DNA from: Acidithiobacillus marinus
GTDB taxonomy: Bacteria; Pseudomonadota; Gammaproteobacteria; Acidithiobacillales; Acidithiobacillaceae
Reading direction: 5' to 3'
DNA length: 64,000 nt
Assembly: GCF_002847505.1 (NCBI RefSeq)
Contig: NZ_MXAV01000056.1
Coordinates: 39,621-103,620 of the forward strand
The stretch's first letter is position 1; the number at the start of each line of letters is the position of its first letter. Of this stretch, positions 1 through 10,250 are shown piece by piece. Under the pieces are notes generated by a model, which saw nothing but the letters and a program-made list of their open reading frames with translations, searched no databases and had not been told where the DNA came from. The position numbers and the translations under genes are program-made.

Positions 1-11
1 ATTGCAATTTA

Positions 12-39
12 TCCAGCCTGTGTGTAAGCGCAGGCTGGA
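12..39 (-). terminator. Hairpin, possible terminator
   Basis: A perfect 9-bp inverted repeat (TCCAGCCTG / CAGGCTGGA) with a 10-nt loop lies just downstream of the leftward DUF805 gene. On the minus strand it is followed by an A/T-rich stretch rather than a clean T-run, so it is only a plausible terminator. It could also serve a gene to the left of the window. Confidence 0.35.
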
Positions 40-83
40 AATATAGTTTAATGTGACTTTTTTCGAAAAGGAGCTAGGACCAA

Positions 84-458
84 TTAAGCTACGGAATCAT
101 GATAGGGACCATATTTTTCACCGCTCGGCTTTGACGGTAAAATTTCCATGATCAGCAAGGCAATGCCGCCTACATAGGGCACCAGTCCGATAAGCAGCCA
201 CCATCCTGACAGGCCAATATCATGCAATCTTCTGACCTGGGCACCCAGGGTTGGTAGCAATAATGCCAGATAATAAATACCCAAAAGGATGATACCGGTA
301 TTTTTCATCTTGAGTAACATGATAATGATGATAATTATACCCAGAGCGACCAAAAAATTCATCAGGGCAAACCACCAGAACTCCGCCCGATGCATCCGTC
401 CTTGAAACTGGAAGTAATTATTCTGGATGACATTGAGATACGCATTGACCATCCGCAT
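84..458 (-). CDS. DUF805 family inner-membrane protein
   Basis: A 124-residue protein matching the small DUF805 (YhaH/YhaI-like) membrane family. After a short N-terminal stretch containing FQGRMHRAEFWWF come hydrophobic segments at about residues 30-47 and 54-70. The family's conserved RRLHDIGLSGWW block follows at about 76-88, then a last hydrophobic segment. The typical tail G-x-N/KYG is present as GEKYGP. The biochemical role of the family is not established. Translation may begin at Met1 or Met3. It lies alone, 72 bp downstream of the carbonic anhydrase and on the same strand. Confidence 0.8.
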   Translation of the reverse strand: MRMVNAYLNVIQNNYFQFQGRMHRAEFWWFALMNFLVALGIIIIIIMLLKMKNTGIILLGIYYLALLLPTLGAQVRRLHDIGLSGWWLLIGLVPYVGGIALLIMEILPSKPSGEKYGPYHDSVA

Positions 459-530
459 GAGACTCTCTCCTGAAATTGTAGTGGTACCACCATATTCAAA
501 ATCAATGCTGGTCTGGAAAAGGGTGCTTCT

Positions 531-1298
531 TTAGGCTTTGAGAACCGTTACTTCACCCGTGGCGAGGCTGTAGTAAGCAGGGACGATTCGAAGAGTACCC
601 TCGGAAATGCTTTTCGCTAGGAGAGGTGAGGATTTCGCCAGCAGTTTTGCTTGAATTCTCGCGTTATCATGGATGGCTGCACCAAGATGCTGGCCAGACT
701 CCTGGATTGCTGGACGGATAAATTGATAGAGTGAAGTGATTTGACCGGGCGCATCGAAATCTGTCATTGCCGACTTGACTGCCCCGCAGTTACTATGACC
801 GATTACCATGATCAACTTGGTGCCAAGGACGGCCACACCATACTCGAGGCTGGCTACCATTTCCGGGGTCGCGATATTGCCAGCAACGCGGGCAACGAAA
901 ACGCGTCCCAATTCCTGATCAAATATGGACTCAATAGGCACTCTGGAGTCTGAGCAGGAAAGGACTGCTGCAAAGGGTGTTTGTCTGTTGACAGTTTCTT
1001 CCAGCAGCACACCGATGGGTGCCTTGCAGGAAACCATTTTCCCGGACCTGAAGCGGCGGTTACCGTCCATCAAAGCGGCCAGTGCTGCCTCTGGTGTATC
1101 AATGTTAACGGGTTCGGGCGATTGGTCTAACACAGGTTTTGCTGTTTCTGCCAGAGCCACACCAGGTAGTGCGACGCCTGCTGATGCTACAGCCATTGCT
1201 TGCAAGAATTGGCGCCGCGAGTTCGTGTCAGATTTTTTTGCTTTTTTTGCAGTTGTGGTGGCTACCAATTCAATCGGTTTTTTAGATGCATCGTTCAT
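531..1298 (-). CDS. Tat-exported beta-class carbonic anhydrase
   Basis: Beta-carbonic anhydrase catalysing reversible CO2 hydration, 255 aa. The zinc ligands and catalytic dyad are visible: C115-x-D117-x-R119 in SCSDSR, and H168-x2-C171 in GHSNCG. The N-terminus carries a twin-arginine motif (SRRQFLQ, residues 27-33) followed by a hydrophobic stretch ending in ALA around residue 50, so the enzyme should be exported folded to the periplasm. A periplasmic enzyme would convert CO2 and bicarbonate outside the cytoplasm, relevant to an autotroph, and at acidic pH CO2 dominates. The gene follows minE on the same strand after a gap of about 120 bp, so it is probably separately transcribed. Family and export signal are clear; the physiological role is inferred. 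Confidence 0.9.
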   Translation of the reverse strand: MNDASKKPIELVATTTAKKAKKSDTNSRRQFLQAMAVASAGVALPGVALAETAKPVLDQSPEPVNIDTPEAALAALMDGNRRFRSGKMVSCKAPIGVLLEETVNRQTPFAAVLSCSDSRVPIESIFDQELGRVFVARVAGNIATPEMVASLEYGVAVLGTKLIMVIGHSNCGAVKSAMTDFDAPGQITSLYQFIRPAIQESGQHLGAAIHDNARIQAKLLAKSSPLLAKSISEGTLRIVPAYYSLATGEVTVLKA

Positions 1299-1421
1299 GA
1301 TGACTCCTTGGTTTTAAAAGAGATTTTAAGCAGGTTTGGCCTGCCAGCTTTTCATGCGGACTGCGGGTAAACTATTTGTTTGGCACTTGCCATGCAGGCC
1401 AACTTGTTTAGTGCAAATTTC

Positions 1422-1673
1422 TTAATGCTGGTCAGGAAAGAGAATATTCAGCTCCAGAACTTCAAAGTCACCTTTTCTTTCCATGCTGACCTTGATGTTG
1501 TTTTTATCTACTGGAATATATTTGGCAATCACCGTCAGTAATTCTTCTTGCAGGGCGGGCAAAAAATCAGGGCCCCCTTCCTCTCTTTCATGGGCAAGAA
1601 TGAGCTTTAAACGGTCTTTGGCCACATTGGCCGTTTTTTTACGGGAACCGAGAATATAATCTAATATGGACAT
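1422..1673 (-). CDS. minE: Cell division topological specificity factor MinE
   Basis: MinE (83 aa) binds MinD at the membrane, stimulates its ATPase and drives the pole-to-pole oscillation that restricts FtsZ ring formation to midcell. The N-terminal anti-MinCD region includes the amphipathic start and the RLKLILAHER segment. The C-terminal dimerisation domain contains VIAKYIPVDKNNIKV. The start at 1673 places the protein one base after the minD stop codon, in the standard minC-minD-minE order; upstream in-frame Met codons lie inside minD. Length is normal for the family. Confidence 0.95.
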   Translation of the reverse strand: MSILDYILGSRKKTANVAKDRLKLILAHEREEGGPDFLPALQEELLTVIAKYIPVDKNNIKVSMERKGDFEVLELNILFPDQH

Positions 1674-1674
1674 A

Positions 1675-2484
1675 TCAGCCTCCAAACAGTTTCTTGAAAA
1701 ACCCCACTTTCGGAGCCTGAATAAATCGGAGGGGTTTTTCTTCACCAAGGAAGCGGGCGACCACATCCTTGTAGGCTTCTGCTACATCGGTATTGCCCAT
1801 ATGGACGGCGGGAATCCCCTGATTGGAGGCTTGTAGTATGACTTCTGATTCTGGAATGACCCCCAGCAGCGGCGTACGTAACAATTCCTTGACGTCCTCC
1901 AACGAGAGCATTTCTCCCTCTTCCACCCGTTTGGGTGAATAGCGGGTGAGAAGCAAGTGCTCCTTGACCGGCTCTTCGCCCTGTTCGGCGCGGCGGGAGC
2001 GTGCGGCCAGAATTCCAAGGATACGGTCGGAGTCGCGTACGGAAGAAACTTCGGGGTTGGTCACGACAATGGCTTCATCCGCATGATACAGGGCCATGAG
2101 CGCGCCGGATTCAATACCTGCCGGAGAATCGCATACCACATAGTCAAAGTCCTGACGCAGTTCGTCCATGACCTTGGTGACGCCTTCCACGGTGAGTGCG
2201 TCCTTGTCCCGGGTTTGCGAGGTGGGGAGCACATAGAGGTTTTCGCAGTGCTTGTCTTTGATTAGGGCTTGCTGGAGTTTGGCTTCACCCTGAATGACAT
2301 TGATGAGATCGTACACCACCCGGCGCTCACAACCCATGATCAAATCGAGATTACGCAAACCCACATCAAAATCGATGACCACGGTTTTAAAGCCGCGCAA
2401 GGCCAGACCGCTGGCAAAAGCTGCGCTGGTGGTGGTTTTACCTACCCCACCTTTGCCGGATGTGATGACAATTATTTTGGCCAC
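1675..2484 (-). CDS. minD: Septum site-determining ATPase MinD
   Basis: MinD (269 aa) is a ParA/MinD-type deviant Walker ATPase that recruits MinC to the membrane and oscillates with MinE. The deviant Walker A motif KGGVGKTT occupies residues 11-18, with the signature lysine at position 11. The CDSPAGIE switch region follows at about residues 148-155. The C-terminus ends in an amphipathic membrane-targeting sequence (VGFFKKLFGG). It sits between minC (18 bp upstream) and minE (1 bp downstream), consistent with one transcript. Confidence 0.96.
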   Translation of the reverse strand: MAKIIVITSGKGGVGKTTTSAAFASGLALRGFKTVVIDFDVGLRNLDLIMGCERRVVYDLINVIQGEAKLQQALIKDKHCENLYVLPTSQTRDKDALTVEGVTKVMDELRQDFDYVVCDSPAGIESGALMALYHADEAIVVTNPEVSSVRDSDRILGILAARSRRAEQGEEPVKEHLLLTRYSPKRVEEGEMLSLEDVKELLRTPLLGVIPESEVILQASNQGIPAVHMGNTDVAEAYKDVVARFLGEEKPLRFIQAPKVGFFKKLFGG

Positions 2485-2502
2485 GTTTGTTTCTCCCGAT
2501 CA

Positions 2503-3228
2503 TTATGAATTTAAGGGGGTAATATGCAGTTGCTCATCCCGGCTGTAAATCTGTGCGGCTTTTCCCCAGAGGGGATGGTCGCGTTCCAGGGTCCGGTACA
2601 AACCGGCAATGGAGACGAGTTCCGCCTCCAGGGACATACAGAAAATACGGGCATTTTCATCGCCATTAACGCCCGCAAGAGCGCGGCCCCGGAGCGGTCC
2701 ATAGACGTGAATATTGCGGTCGGCAATGATTTCCGCACCGGCATTGACCGTCGCCAAACAAACCAGATCGCCGTTGCGGGCATAATTACGTTGGCCGCTG
2801 CGCACGGGATGATCAATCAGCAATCCGCCTCGCACATCGGCTGGCGGAGAGATATTTTGGGCGGGTGCCTCTGCGGGTGATGCCTGCGCTTGTCCCCTTA
2901 ATAGGGGCAAATGCAGTGATAGGGCTAGTGCCTGTTGCGTAGCCGAGGCATTGCGTATGCCTACGGGCAACCATCCTGATTCCCGGAGGACGGTGATGAT
3001 TTCTGTCAGGGCACCAGCTTCGGGAGTGGCGCGAAGGTCCAGCACTAAAGGTGAGGACTGGTGAAAAGCGACTGCTGAAGGGTGGCGACGATGTTCTTCA
3101 TCAATGCGTGCCTTCAGCAAGGCGGGATCCTGTTGGTCCAGTTCCAGTACCGAGAGCGTAAATACACCCCCACTTATACGGAGAGGGGCTGGTGCAGGAT
3201 GGTCTTGGTCAGGTATTTTGGCTGACAT
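2503..3228 (-). CDS. minC: Septum site-determining protein MinC
   Basis: MinC (241 aa) inhibits FtsZ polymerisation away from midcell. The variable N-terminal domain (to about residue 110) is followed by a proline/alanine-rich linker. The conserved C-terminal beta-helix domain then contains [17 protein letters not shown] and the [10 protein letters not shown] block that contacts MinD and the septum. The ATG start overlaps a perfect 16-bp parS sequence, so ParB bound there could affect expression of the min genes; that effect is speculation. It is the first gene of minCDE. Confidence 0.94.
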   Translation of the reverse strand: MSAKIPDQDHPAPAPLRISGGVFTLSVLELDQQDPALLKARIDEEHRRHPSAVAFHQSSPLVLDLRATPEAGALTEIITVLRESGWLPVGIRNASATQQALALSLHLPLLRGQAQASPAEAPAQNISPPADVRGGLLIDHPVRSGQRNYARNGDLVCLATVNAGAEIIADRNIHVYGPLRGRALAGVNGDENARIFCMSLEAELVSIAGLYRTLERDHPLWGKAAQIYSRDEQLHITPLNS

Positions 3229-3243
3229 GTTTCACGTGAAACA
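3228..3243. promoter_or_regulatory. parS: parS centromere site (perfect consensus)
   Basis: The 16-bp palindrome TGTTTCACGTGAAACA matches the widely conserved chromosomal parS consensus exactly. ParB binds it to nucleate the partition complex acted on by ParA; both proteins are encoded at about 40.2-41.8 kb. Its first base is the T of the minC start codon (read on the minus strand), and the rest lies in the short minC-fdxA gap. Confidence 0.93.
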
Positions 3244-3258
3244 TTTCATGGGGTCTGT

Positions 3259-3585
3259 TTACGCCTCTTTCAGAAGGGGTCGTTTGTCGGTCTTCCCGTT
3301 CCAGGCCTCGGCATCGGGCAGGGCGCTTTTCTTGCGTAAAATAACGGGCCATTTTTTGGTCAGCTCGGCATTGATGGCGGTGAAATCCCGTTGGTCTTCG
3401 GGGACTTCATCTTCGGCAAAAATGGCATCGGCCGGACACTCGGGAATACATGCGGCACAGTCAATACATTCGTCGGGATCAATGACCAGAAAATTGGGTC
3501 CTTCATGAAAACACTCGACGGGACACACTTCGGCACAGTCCGTATATTTGCATTGGATACAGTTTTCGGTGACAACGTAAGTCAT
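3259..3585 (-). CDS. fdxA: 7Fe ferredoxin FdxA
   Basis: A 108-residue seven-iron ferredoxin of the FdxA type carrying one 3Fe-4S and one 4Fe-4S cluster. Cysteines C9, C17 and C21 with a later C50 fit the first cluster. C40-x2-C43-x2-C46 in [12 protein letters not shown] forms the second. The C-terminal extension after residue 60 is typical of FdxA. It acts as a cytoplasmic electron carrier with unknown partners. Its start overlaps the topA stop by 4 bp, suggesting co-translation with topA. Confidence 0.92.
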   Translation of the reverse strand: MTYVVTENCIQCKYTDCAEVCPVECFHEGPNFLVIDPDECIDCAACIPECPADAIFAEDEVPEDQRDFTAINAELTKKWPVILRKKSALPDAEAWNGKTDKRPLLKEA

Positions 3586-6113
3586 GCGCTGGTTACTTTT
3601 TTGCTGGCGCGCTTCCGTGGCGCGGGATTTGCGGATTTGTCCTTTTCGGTGGTGGCTGTCGTCTTTGCCGATTTTCGTGAGGCCGATTTTTTGGCCCCGG
3701 TAGTGGTGCTGGTTTCCTTGGCAGTACTTTTCGCCGCTTTCTTGGGAGCTTTACGTGCTGGTGCTGTTTTTTTTGCGGGCGTGGCACGTTTTTCCCGGGG
3801 CGGCGGGGGGGTGTAATTTGCCAGGAGGTCGGCGATTTCGGCTTCGCTCGCCGTCACCTGAAAATGAAACCCACATTCAGGCTGTGGGCAGGCAAGTTGT
3901 TCGCCCAGCCGCTTGCCACTTTTTTCGATCATGATGGGCCAAGCACAACGCGGGCAGGCTTTGGCAACGGGTGGACCCCAAACAGCATACGTACATTTAG
4001 GATAGGTGTTGCAGGAATAAAACACCTTGCCATAACGGCTGCGTTTTTCCACCAGCTCACCTTCGCCACAGAGAGAGCAAGCGACACCGGAAGATTTTGG
4101 TTGGGTCAGAGGTTCAATATGCTTGCATTCGGGATAACCACTGCATGAAATAAATCGTCCATAGCGTCCTGTCTTGTAAACCAGAGGCTTACCACAGTCC
4201 GGACAGTCTCGGCCCACCGGCTCGGGAGCTTCACGAGGCCCGTCCACAGGGCGGGTGTAATTACAATCAGGATAACCGGAACAGGCCACAAAACGACCAT
4301 GCCGACCAAGCTTCAGGAAAAGGGGCTTGCCGCATTGGGGACAAGCTTCATCCAGGGCCTCGCTGGTCGCTTCGGCGCGGCTGACGCTGGCTTTTTCGTC
4401 CAGCAAGGCGCGAAAGGGGCCCCAAAATTCGTTGAGCACCGGCTGCCACTGTTTTTCCCCTCGGGAGATGGCATCCAGTTGGTCTTCCATGCCCGCCGTA
4501 AAATTATAATCCACATAGCGTTCAAAGTGGTTGGAGAGAAAACGGCCGACTACCCGACCAAGATCGGTGGGACGAAAACGGCGCTGCTCGGTTTCCACAT
4601 ATTCGCGATTCTGCAAGGTCTGAATAATACTGGCGTAAGTGGAAGGCCGACCAATGCCATGGGCCTCCAGGGTTTTCACCAGGGTAGCATCACTGTAGCG
4701 CGGCGGCGGCTCGGTAAAATGCTGTTCCGGATCAATGCCATGTACCTGGGGTTGATCGCCTTTTTTCAGGGGTGGTAAAAGCCGATGGTTATCGTCTTCG
4801 TCGTTCTCGTCCTTACCTTCCTGATACACCGCCATGAATCCTGGAAAAGTAACGGTGGAACCATTGGCGCGCAAGGTCCAGTGGGTGCCGGCATCCATAT
4901 CCACGGCGACCATGTCCAGACGGGCGGCGGCCATTTGACAGGCCACACTGCGTTTCCAGATCAGGTCATACAGGCGCCAGAGATCCTTGTCGAGAATGTT
5001 TTGCAGTTTGTCGGGGGTGCGGGTGATATCCGTGGGGCGCACGGCTTCATGGGCTTCCTGGGCATTTTTGGTTTTGGTTTTGTAGCGACGCGGGCTTTCG
5101 GGGACAAATTCATCCCCGTACTGATGGCCGATGAATCCGCGAATCTCGGTAATGGCTTCTTCTGAAAGATTGACAGCATCAGTACGCATGTAACTGATGA
5201 GGCCGACGGTTTCGCTGCCGATATTGATGCCTTCATACAATTGCTGGGCTACGCGCATGGTCCGGCTGGCATTGAAACCGAGCTTGCGCGAGGCTTCCTG
5301 CTGCAGGGTGGAAGTGGTAAATGGCGCCGCAGGCTGACGCTGGCGATTTTTACGCTCGACTTCACGCACCTGCAGGGGTTGCCGCAGGATGTCGGCTTCC
5401 ATCTCCTGGCGCATGCTTTCGGCCTGCTCCTCCCGGGTGATATCAAACTGTTCGAGTTTTTTCTGCTGCCAGTGGGTCAGCCGGCCGGCAAAGTCGCTGT
5501 CCTGGTGTTGCAGGCGTGCCGCAATGGTCCAGTATTCCTGGCTGACAAACGCTTCAATTTCATCTTCCCGTTCGCAGATCAAGCGCAGGGCCGCACTTTG
5601 TACACGCCCGGCTGAAAGACCGGGACGCACCTTGCGCCACAGCAACGGCGATAAATTGAAGCCCACCAGATAATCCAGGGCGCGGCGGGCCTGTTGGGCG
5701 TTGACCAGGTCCATGGCAATTTCGCGGGGATTGGCGATGGCTTCCTGAACGGCCTTTTTGGTAATTTCGTGGAAAACCACGCGCTGCGCCGGCTTTTTAC
5801 CCAGTTGCTGGCGTTCCCGCAGAAGCTCGACCAGGTGCCAGGAAATCGCCTCACCTTCGCGGTCCGGGTCAGTGGCGAGCCAGAGCTTGTCGGCTTTGCG
5901 CAGTGCCTTGATGATGGCTTCTACATGCCTTTCATTGCGTTCAATGGCTTCGTAGCGCATGGCAAAATCATGTTCGGGATCAACAGCCCCTTCTTTGGGG
6001 CGCAGATCGCGAACGTGTCCATAGGAAGCCAGCACCTCAAAATCATCCCCCAGATATTTCTGGATGGTTTTGGCTTTGGCGGGAGATTCAACGATGACGA
6101 GTTGATGAGCCAT
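3582..6113 (-). CDS. topA: DNA topoisomerase I (omega protein)
   Basis: Type IA topoisomerase (843 aa) that relaxes negative supercoils through a transient 5'-phosphotyrosine. The Toprim domain shows E9 in IVESPAK and the acidic cluster TDPDREGE (D82, D84, E86). The catalytic tyrosine is Y308 in [11 protein letters not shown]. The C-terminal part holds several four-cysteine zinc modules from about residue 595 to 750. It ends with about 75 residues rich in Lys, Ala and Thr that should bind nucleic acid non-specifically. It is followed by fdxA (4-bp overlap) and preceded by smg. Confidence 0.96.
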   Translation of the reverse strand: MAHQLVIVESPAKAKTIQKYLGDDFEVLASYGHVRDLRPKEGAVDPEHDFAMRYEAIERNERHVEAIIKALRKADKLWLATDPDREGEAISWHLVELLRERQQLGKKPAQRVVFHEITKKAVQEAIANPREIAMDLVNAQQARRALDYLVGFNLSPLLWRKVRPGLSAGRVQSAALRLICEREDEIEAFVSQEYWTIAARLQHQDSDFAGRLTHWQQKKLEQFDITREEQAESMRQEMEADILRQPLQVREVERKNRQRQPAAPFTTSTLQQEASRKLGFNASRTMRVAQQLYEGINIGSETVGLISYMRTDAVNLSEEAITEIRGFIGHQYGDEFVPESPRRYKTKTKNAQEAHEAVRPTDITRTPDKLQNILDKDLWRLYDLIWKRSVACQMAAARLDMVAVDMDAGTHWTLRANGSTVTFPGFMAVYQEGKDENDEDDNHRLLPPLKKGDQPQVHGIDPEQHFTEPPPRYSDATLVKTLEAHGIGRPSTYASIIQTLQNREYVETEQRRFRPTDLGRVVGRFLSNHFERYVDYNFTAGMEDQLDAISRGEKQWQPVLNEFWGPFRALLDEKASVSRAEATSEALDEACPQCGKPLFLKLGRHGRFVACSGYPDCNYTRPVDGPREAPEPVGRDCPDCGKPLVYKTGRYGRFISCSGYPECKHIEPLTQPKSSGVACSLCGEGELVEKRSRYGKVFYSCNTYPKCTYAVWGPPVAKACPRCAWPIMIEKSGKRLGEQLACPQPECGFHFQVTASEAEIADLLANYTPPPPREKRATPAKKTAPARKAPKKAAKSTAKETSTTTGAKKSASRKSAKTTATTEKDKSANPAPRKRASKKVTSA

Positions 6114-6116
6114 AGA

Positions 6117-6554
6117 TCAGTGCAGTATCCGGGTTCCGTCGGTATCCAACAAGGCATCCACCCAATAGGCTTCAGGGCCAGGATCATTGGCCATGACCAT
6201 GAAGGCTACCCAGTCGAGGGTTTCCATATCCATATCCTCAAGATCGAGGGCCAGCAAGCGATCAATGATGCGTTCCCGCATGGCGCCATTGATCACGCCG
6301 AGGCGCTCCCAGTCGTGCAGTTGCCCCCGCGCCGCTACGGAAAGATTCTGCAGTTCATAGGGATGATAGGCGCGCAAGGCCCGGGGACTGGTGTCGTCCT
6401 GCTCTTCCACGGCAAAACCTTCCATCCAGTCGAGGGCGCGTTGAATATCCGCATCGGGAAAACCCACCGCACGCAGATGATCTTCGATAACGTCGTCATC
6501 CTCGTCGTCGAGATGGTCCAGTAGGTAACTGATAATGTCTATAACGTCTTCCAT
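6117..6554 (-). CDS. smg: Smg family protein (DUF494)
   Basis: A 145-residue acidic protein of the Smg/DUF494 family, whose molecular function is not known. The conserved N-terminus EDVIDIISYLLDHL and the C-terminal DLEDMDMETLDWVAFMVMAN segment are recognisable. In many gamma- and betaproteobacteria smg lies between dprA and topA, exactly as here: dprA ends 10 bp upstream and topA begins 3 bp downstream, on the same strand. The gene is assigned by family and position only. Confidence 0.9.
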   Translation of the reverse strand: MEDVIDIISYLLDHLDDEDDDVIEDHLRAVGFPDADIQRALDWMEGFAVEEQDDTSPRALRAYHPYELQNLSVAARGQLHDWERLGVINGAMRERIIDRLLALDLEDMDMETLDWVAFMVMANDPGPEAYWVDALLDTDGTRILH

Positions 6555-6564
6555 GCCAGAGCCT

Positions 6565-7662
6565 TCAGGATACCGGAGGGAGGCGACAGAACCGGCCGCC
6601 GGGGCTGGCCGTAAGATAACCTGATATTTCCATTTCCAAGAGGATGGCCGAAAGCTCGCCCAGCGTCAATCCACATCGCGTGGCAATTTCTTCGGCGCTC
6701 AGCGGATCAAAGTCCATAGCGGCCCAAACCCGGGCCTGGCGGGGGTCTTCAGGTGTCCAGTTATCCGGAGCTGCAACGGGCCGCGCCTGACGTAAGGCTC
6801 CATAAAGCGGACCCAGCTCGCTGAGCACGTCCTCAGCACTTTCCACCAGTTTGGCGCCTTCGCGAATCAGACGATGGGGGCCTCTGGATAAAGGAGAATG
6901 AATTGAGCCTGGAACTGCAAACACTTCTCGCCCCTGCTCCATGGCCAGTCGGGCGGTTATCAGCGAACCGCTGTTTTCGGCCGCCTCGACAATGAGTACG
7001 CCCAGGCTGAGGCCGCTGATGATGCGATTGCGGCGCGGAAAAAGACCGCTATGGGGACCGGTTTCAGGAGCTTGCTCGCTGATAATCAGGCCGTGCTCGA
7101 TGAGGCGATGGGCCAGTTGCAGATTGGCGCGGGGATAAATCAGATCAGCGCCCGTGCCCAGGACTGCTACGGTGCCACTGGCCAAAGCACCGCGATGGGC
7201 TGCCGCATCAATGCCCAGGGCCAGACCGCTGGTAATGCACAGGCCGGATTCTCCCAGACTGCGGGCAAAAGCCTCCGCCGTGATAGCCCCGCTCGCGCTG
7301 GCCGAACGACTGCCGACAATGGCAAGCATGGGCTGTCCCAGACAGGAACGTTGACCACGGATAAACAGGAGTGGTGGTGGGTCAGGGATTTGTCGCAACA
7401 AGGGCGGGTAGTCAGCATCCGTCCAGCGACATAAATCCGTATCTGGACTATTCAGCCAGCGGCAATCGGCAGCCGTGAGCAAATCTTCAGGTTCCTTTTG
7501 CAGGGCCTGAATTTGTTTTGCCGACAAGCTCAGGTCCTGCAACATACTGGCACCCGTTTGAAAACAGGCGGCGGCCGTGGTGAAACGCGCCAGTAAGGCC
7601 TGCTGCCGAAGGGGTCCCAGACCGGATATTCGGCAGAGCGCCAACCAGGCCGCATCAGACAT
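6565..7662 (-). CDS. dprA: DNA processing protein DprA (Smf)
   Basis: DprA (365 aa) protects incoming single-stranded DNA and loads RecA during natural transformation. The N-terminal helical/SAM-like region is followed by the Rossmann domain with VGSRSASASG, ITSGLALGIDAAAH, FPRRNRIISGLS and the conserved PGSIHSPLSRG loop at about residues 250-260. The C-terminal 65 residues form the winged-helix domain. Its ATG overlaps the stop codon of the upstream LysM gene by one base, an arrangement often seen in proteobacteria. Transformability of the host is not shown by this gene alone. Confidence 0.94.
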   Translation of the reverse strand: MSDAAWLALCRISGLGPLRQQALLARFTTAAACFQTGASMLQDLSLSAKQIQALQKEPEDLLTAADCRWLNSPDTDLCRWTDADYPPLLRQIPDPPPLLFIRGQRSCLGQPMLAIVGSRSASASGAITAEAFARSLGESGLCITSGLALGIDAAAHRGALASGTVAVLGTGADLIYPRANLQLAHRLIEHGLIISEQAPETGPHSGLFPRRNRIISGLSLGVLIVEAAENSGSLITARLAMEQGREVFAVPGSIHSPLSRGPHRLIREGAKLVESAEDVLSELGPLYGALRQARPVAAPDNWTPEDPRQARVWAAMDFDPLSAEEIATRCGLTLGELSAILLEMEISGYLTASPGGRFCRLPPVS

Positions 7663-8729
7663 TATTTTGCTGCAGAAGCAGTAGTCTGACCGGGACTGTG
7701 GATTTCATCCCCCACAGTGATGTCACGACTGGCCGTAGTGATCACCGCATAAGATACGTGCGGGAACAAACGAAAAACCATAAGGCTACCGATGGTCTGG
7801 GCGGGAAGGGCAAAGGGCTTGCCGGTAACGGCATTGCGCGCTACCGCACCGCCACGCTGGATTTGCAGGATATTACCGAGCTTGAGTTCATTGTCGCTGC
7901 CCTGATCGATGACGACGACCTGACCAACGGTGAGCGCCGGATTACTCTCCAGTTGCGCGATGATGTGTCCTTCTATGGATTGTTGCGGTGCGCTCGGAAA
8001 ATAATGGGGGATAGCGGTTTTAGCCATAGGCACAAGGCGTTCACCCAGATCAATTTCCCGGTGAACTTTGGTGATCTGCACCGCCGCGTGGTGGCCGCTT
8101 TGGGTGACCGTCACTTCGCCCAGATCTTCCAGAGCAAAACCCAAAGAGCGATGGGTTTTGGCCTGGAATAACTCCGGCCCCAGAGCGACAATCTGGAAGT
8201 GTTTGCCAACAGCGACATTTTTCAATCCGACGGTGTACAGCGTATTGCCGGTCACATAGGTAGGCCTTTGCTTGGCCGCAGCTGCCAGATAGGGCAGTTT
8301 GGCGAAGTCTTTTTTACTGGCGATGACGCCGGGGCTGCCCAGAAAGGGCATGACTTCGCCGGTAGACACCGAAGGTACAGGTTCTGACGTCATCTGCGGG
8401 CGCAGTTCCACAAAATGGGAGCCGCTGCTGAAGGGTGATTCGAGGCTGAGCTCAGGCTCACCATTGGCGCCATAGCGCAGCACAATCCGATCGCCAGGGT
8501 AAATCAGGTTGGGATTTTTGATGTAGGGATTCTTGTGCCATATCTGCGGCCACTGCCAGGGGTGTACCAGAAAATGACCAGCGATGCCCCATAGGGTATC
8601 ACCGGGCTTGACGGTATAAGTTTGCTGGGTACGCAGTTGTATGCTGGCAGGTGCTGCCTGGGCTATGACCGGGGTCAGGGCGCTTATACCGAGGCTGAAA
8701 ACAAGGGTGCGCCATCTATGTTTGTGCAT
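7662..8729 (-). CDS. Secreted LysM-domain protein
   Basis: A 355-residue exported protein with a signal peptide (basic HKHRWR, hydrophobic core, cleavage near AQA-AP). One LysM peptidoglycan-binding domain follows at about residues 38-85 ([17 protein letters not shown] and [11 protein letters not shown]). The remaining 260 residues have no catalytic domain I recognise. Such LysM proteins commonly precede dprA and probably bind the cell wall. I chose Met at 8729 because a GGAG ribosome-binding site lies about 10 bp upstream and the signal peptide begins there; an upstream in-frame Met at 8756 is less likely. Confidence 0.87.
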   Translation of the reverse strand: MHKHRWRTLVFSLGISALTPVIAQAAPASIQLRTQQTYTVKPGDTLWGIAGHFLVHPWQWPQIWHKNPYIKNPNLIYPGDRIVLRYGANGEPELSLESPFSSGSHFVELRPQMTSEPVPSVSTGEVMPFLGSPGVIASKKDFAKLPYLAAAAKQRPTYVTGNTLYTVGLKNVAVGKHFQIVALGPELFQAKTHRSLGFALEDLGEVTVTQSGHHAAVQITKVHREIDLGERLVPMAKTAIPHYFPSAPQQSIEGHIIAQLESNPALTVGQVVVIDQGSDNELKLGNILQIQRGGAVARNAVTGKPFALPAQTIGSLMVFRLFPHVSYAVITTASRDITVGDEIHSPGQTTASAAK

Positions 8730-8818
8730 GTAATGATCTCCACTGGACTTCCGCAAGGGATAGTATTAGTCCAAGATACGTTTTTTGCCGGAAAGTCCTG
8801 ACATCAATTGGTGGTAAT

Positions 8819-9322
8819 ATGTCCCTTCTGAAAATACTCGAATTTCCCGATACCCGCCTCAAGGACATGGCGCAGCCCATCGTCCGGGTGGATAAACAGG
8901 TCCAGCAACTCGCCGATGACATGGCGGAAACCATGTACGACGCCCCGGGTATCGGTCTCGCCGCCCCCCAGGTGGCGGCCGGACAACGACTGATTGTCGT
9001 GGATGTCTCGGAAAATCGCAATGATCTGATGGTACTGGTAAATCCAGAAATTATCGCCCGCAGTGGTGAAGAAGAAATGAAAGAGGGTTGCCTGTCGGTC
9101 CCGGGGGTACTGGAAACGGTCCGGCGTGCGGAAAAAATCACCCTGCGGGCTTTGACAGTGCAAGGAAAAACCATTGAACTGGAGGCGGATGGCTTGCTGG
9201 CTGTGTGCATACAGCATGAGATTGATCATCTGAACGGCACCCTGTTCGTGGATCATCTCTCACGTCTTAAACAGAATCTGATCCGCCGCAAGGCGGAAAA
9301 GCGAGCGCGGCAAAGTGAGTAA
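8819..9322 (+). CDS. def: Peptide deformylase
   Basis: Peptide deformylase (167 aa) removes the N-formyl group from nascent polypeptides. All three family motifs are present: GIGLAAPQ (residues 44-51), EGCLS with the metal ligand C91, and QHEIDHLNG with ligands H133 and H137 and catalytic E134. It is first in the rightward def-fmt-rsmB operon, divergent from the LysM gene with an 89-bp promoter region between them. Its stop overlaps the fmt start by 8 bp. Confidence 0.96.
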   Translation: MSLLKILEFPDTRLKDMAQPIVRVDKQVQQLADDMAETMYDAPGIGLAAPQVAAGQRLIVVDVSENRNDLMVLVNPEIIARSGEEEMKEGCLSVPGVLETVRRAEKITLRALTVQGKTIELEADGLLAVCIQHEIDHLNGTLFVDHLSRLKQNLIRRKAEKRARQSE

Positions 9323-10250
9323 GCGCCTGGTATTTGCGGGGACTCCGGCATTCGCCCGTATGATCCTGGAGGAATTGCTGGCCGGACCGGAAACCCTGGT
9401 GGGGGTGTTCACCCAGCCAGATCGTCCCGCCGGGCGTGGCCGTCATTTGCAGGAAAGTCCGGTCAAGCAGCTGGCCCGGGAGGCCGGTATCCCGGTATTC
9501 CAGCCGGAGTCCTGCAAAACTCCGGAATCTCTGGAACTGCTGCGCAGCTTGCAGCCGGATCTTTTGATTGTGGTGGCCTATGGACAGATTCTGCCCCAGG
9601 CCATTCTCGATGTTCCGCGTTTCGGTGCTCTCAATGTCCACGCCAGTATCCTGCCCGCCTGGCGGGGTGCGGCGCCCATCGCCCGGGCCATTGCCGCCGG
9701 AGATACGGAAACTGGCGTGGCCATCATGCAGATGGAGGCCGGACTGGATTCCGGACCGGTGCGGCATGTGCTGACTTGCCCCATACATCCCGATGACACG
9801 GCGACCAGTCTCCATGACCGCTTGGCCGTGCTGGGTAAGACCGCCCTCCGCCAGGCGCTGGATGATCTCTGGGCGGGCCGTTCCGTGGCGGTCCAGCAGG
9901 ATGAAAGCCGGATGACTTATGCCCGTAAACTCAAAAAAGAAGAAGCTTTGCTGGACTGGCAGTTGCCCGCCACACAACTAGATCGGCAAATCCGCGCCTT
10001 CAATCCCAGCCCTGTGGCCCACACCCAGTTCCGTGAAAAAAGTCTGCGCGTCTGGCAGGCGCGGCCTCTGGACGAGCCGGCAGACCTGCCCCCCGGAAGT
10101 ATTACCGCCATTCACAAGGAGAGCCTCCGGGTAGCCTGCGGGAAAGGGCAGCTCGAATTATTGCTCTTGCAACCGGCGGGTAAAGGGAAGCTCGCGGCGG
10201 GTGATTTTATCCGAGGCTATCATCCCAGCAGGGGAGAATCGTTAGGATGA
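9315..10250 (+). CDS. fmt: Methionyl-tRNA formyltransferase
   Basis: Fmt (311 aa) formylates Met-tRNAfMet using 10-formyltetrahydrofolate. The catalytic region [20 protein letters not shown] is split across the conserved N-x-H pair, and the downstream GLDSGPV supplies the catalytic Asp. The C-terminal tRNA-binding domain begins near residue 210. The start is a GTG inside the end of def, giving translational coupling. It works with Def: Fmt formylates initiator tRNA and Def later removes the formyl group. rsmB starts 4 bp before its stop. Confidence 0.95.
   Translation: MSKRLVFAGTPAFARMILEELLAGPETLVGVFTQPDRPAGRGRHLQESPVKQLAREAGIPVFQPESCKTPESLELLRSLQPDLLIVVAYGQILPQAILDVPRFGALNVHASILPAWRGAAPIARAIAAGDTETGVAIMQMEAGLDSGPVRHVLTCPIHPDDTATSLHDRLAVLGKTALRQALDDLWAGRSVAVQQDESRMTYARKLKKEEALLDWQLPATQLDRQIRAFNPSPVAHTQFREKSLRVWQARPLDEPADLPPGSITAIHKESLRVACGKGQLELLLLQPAGKGKLAAGDFIRGYHPSRGESLG

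Noticed and set aside
1381..1396. Sigma-54-like motif TGGCAC-N5-ATGCA on the plus strand.
   Set aside because: It points into the 3' end of minE, antisense to every nearby gene, and the -12 element is imperfect; probably chance.
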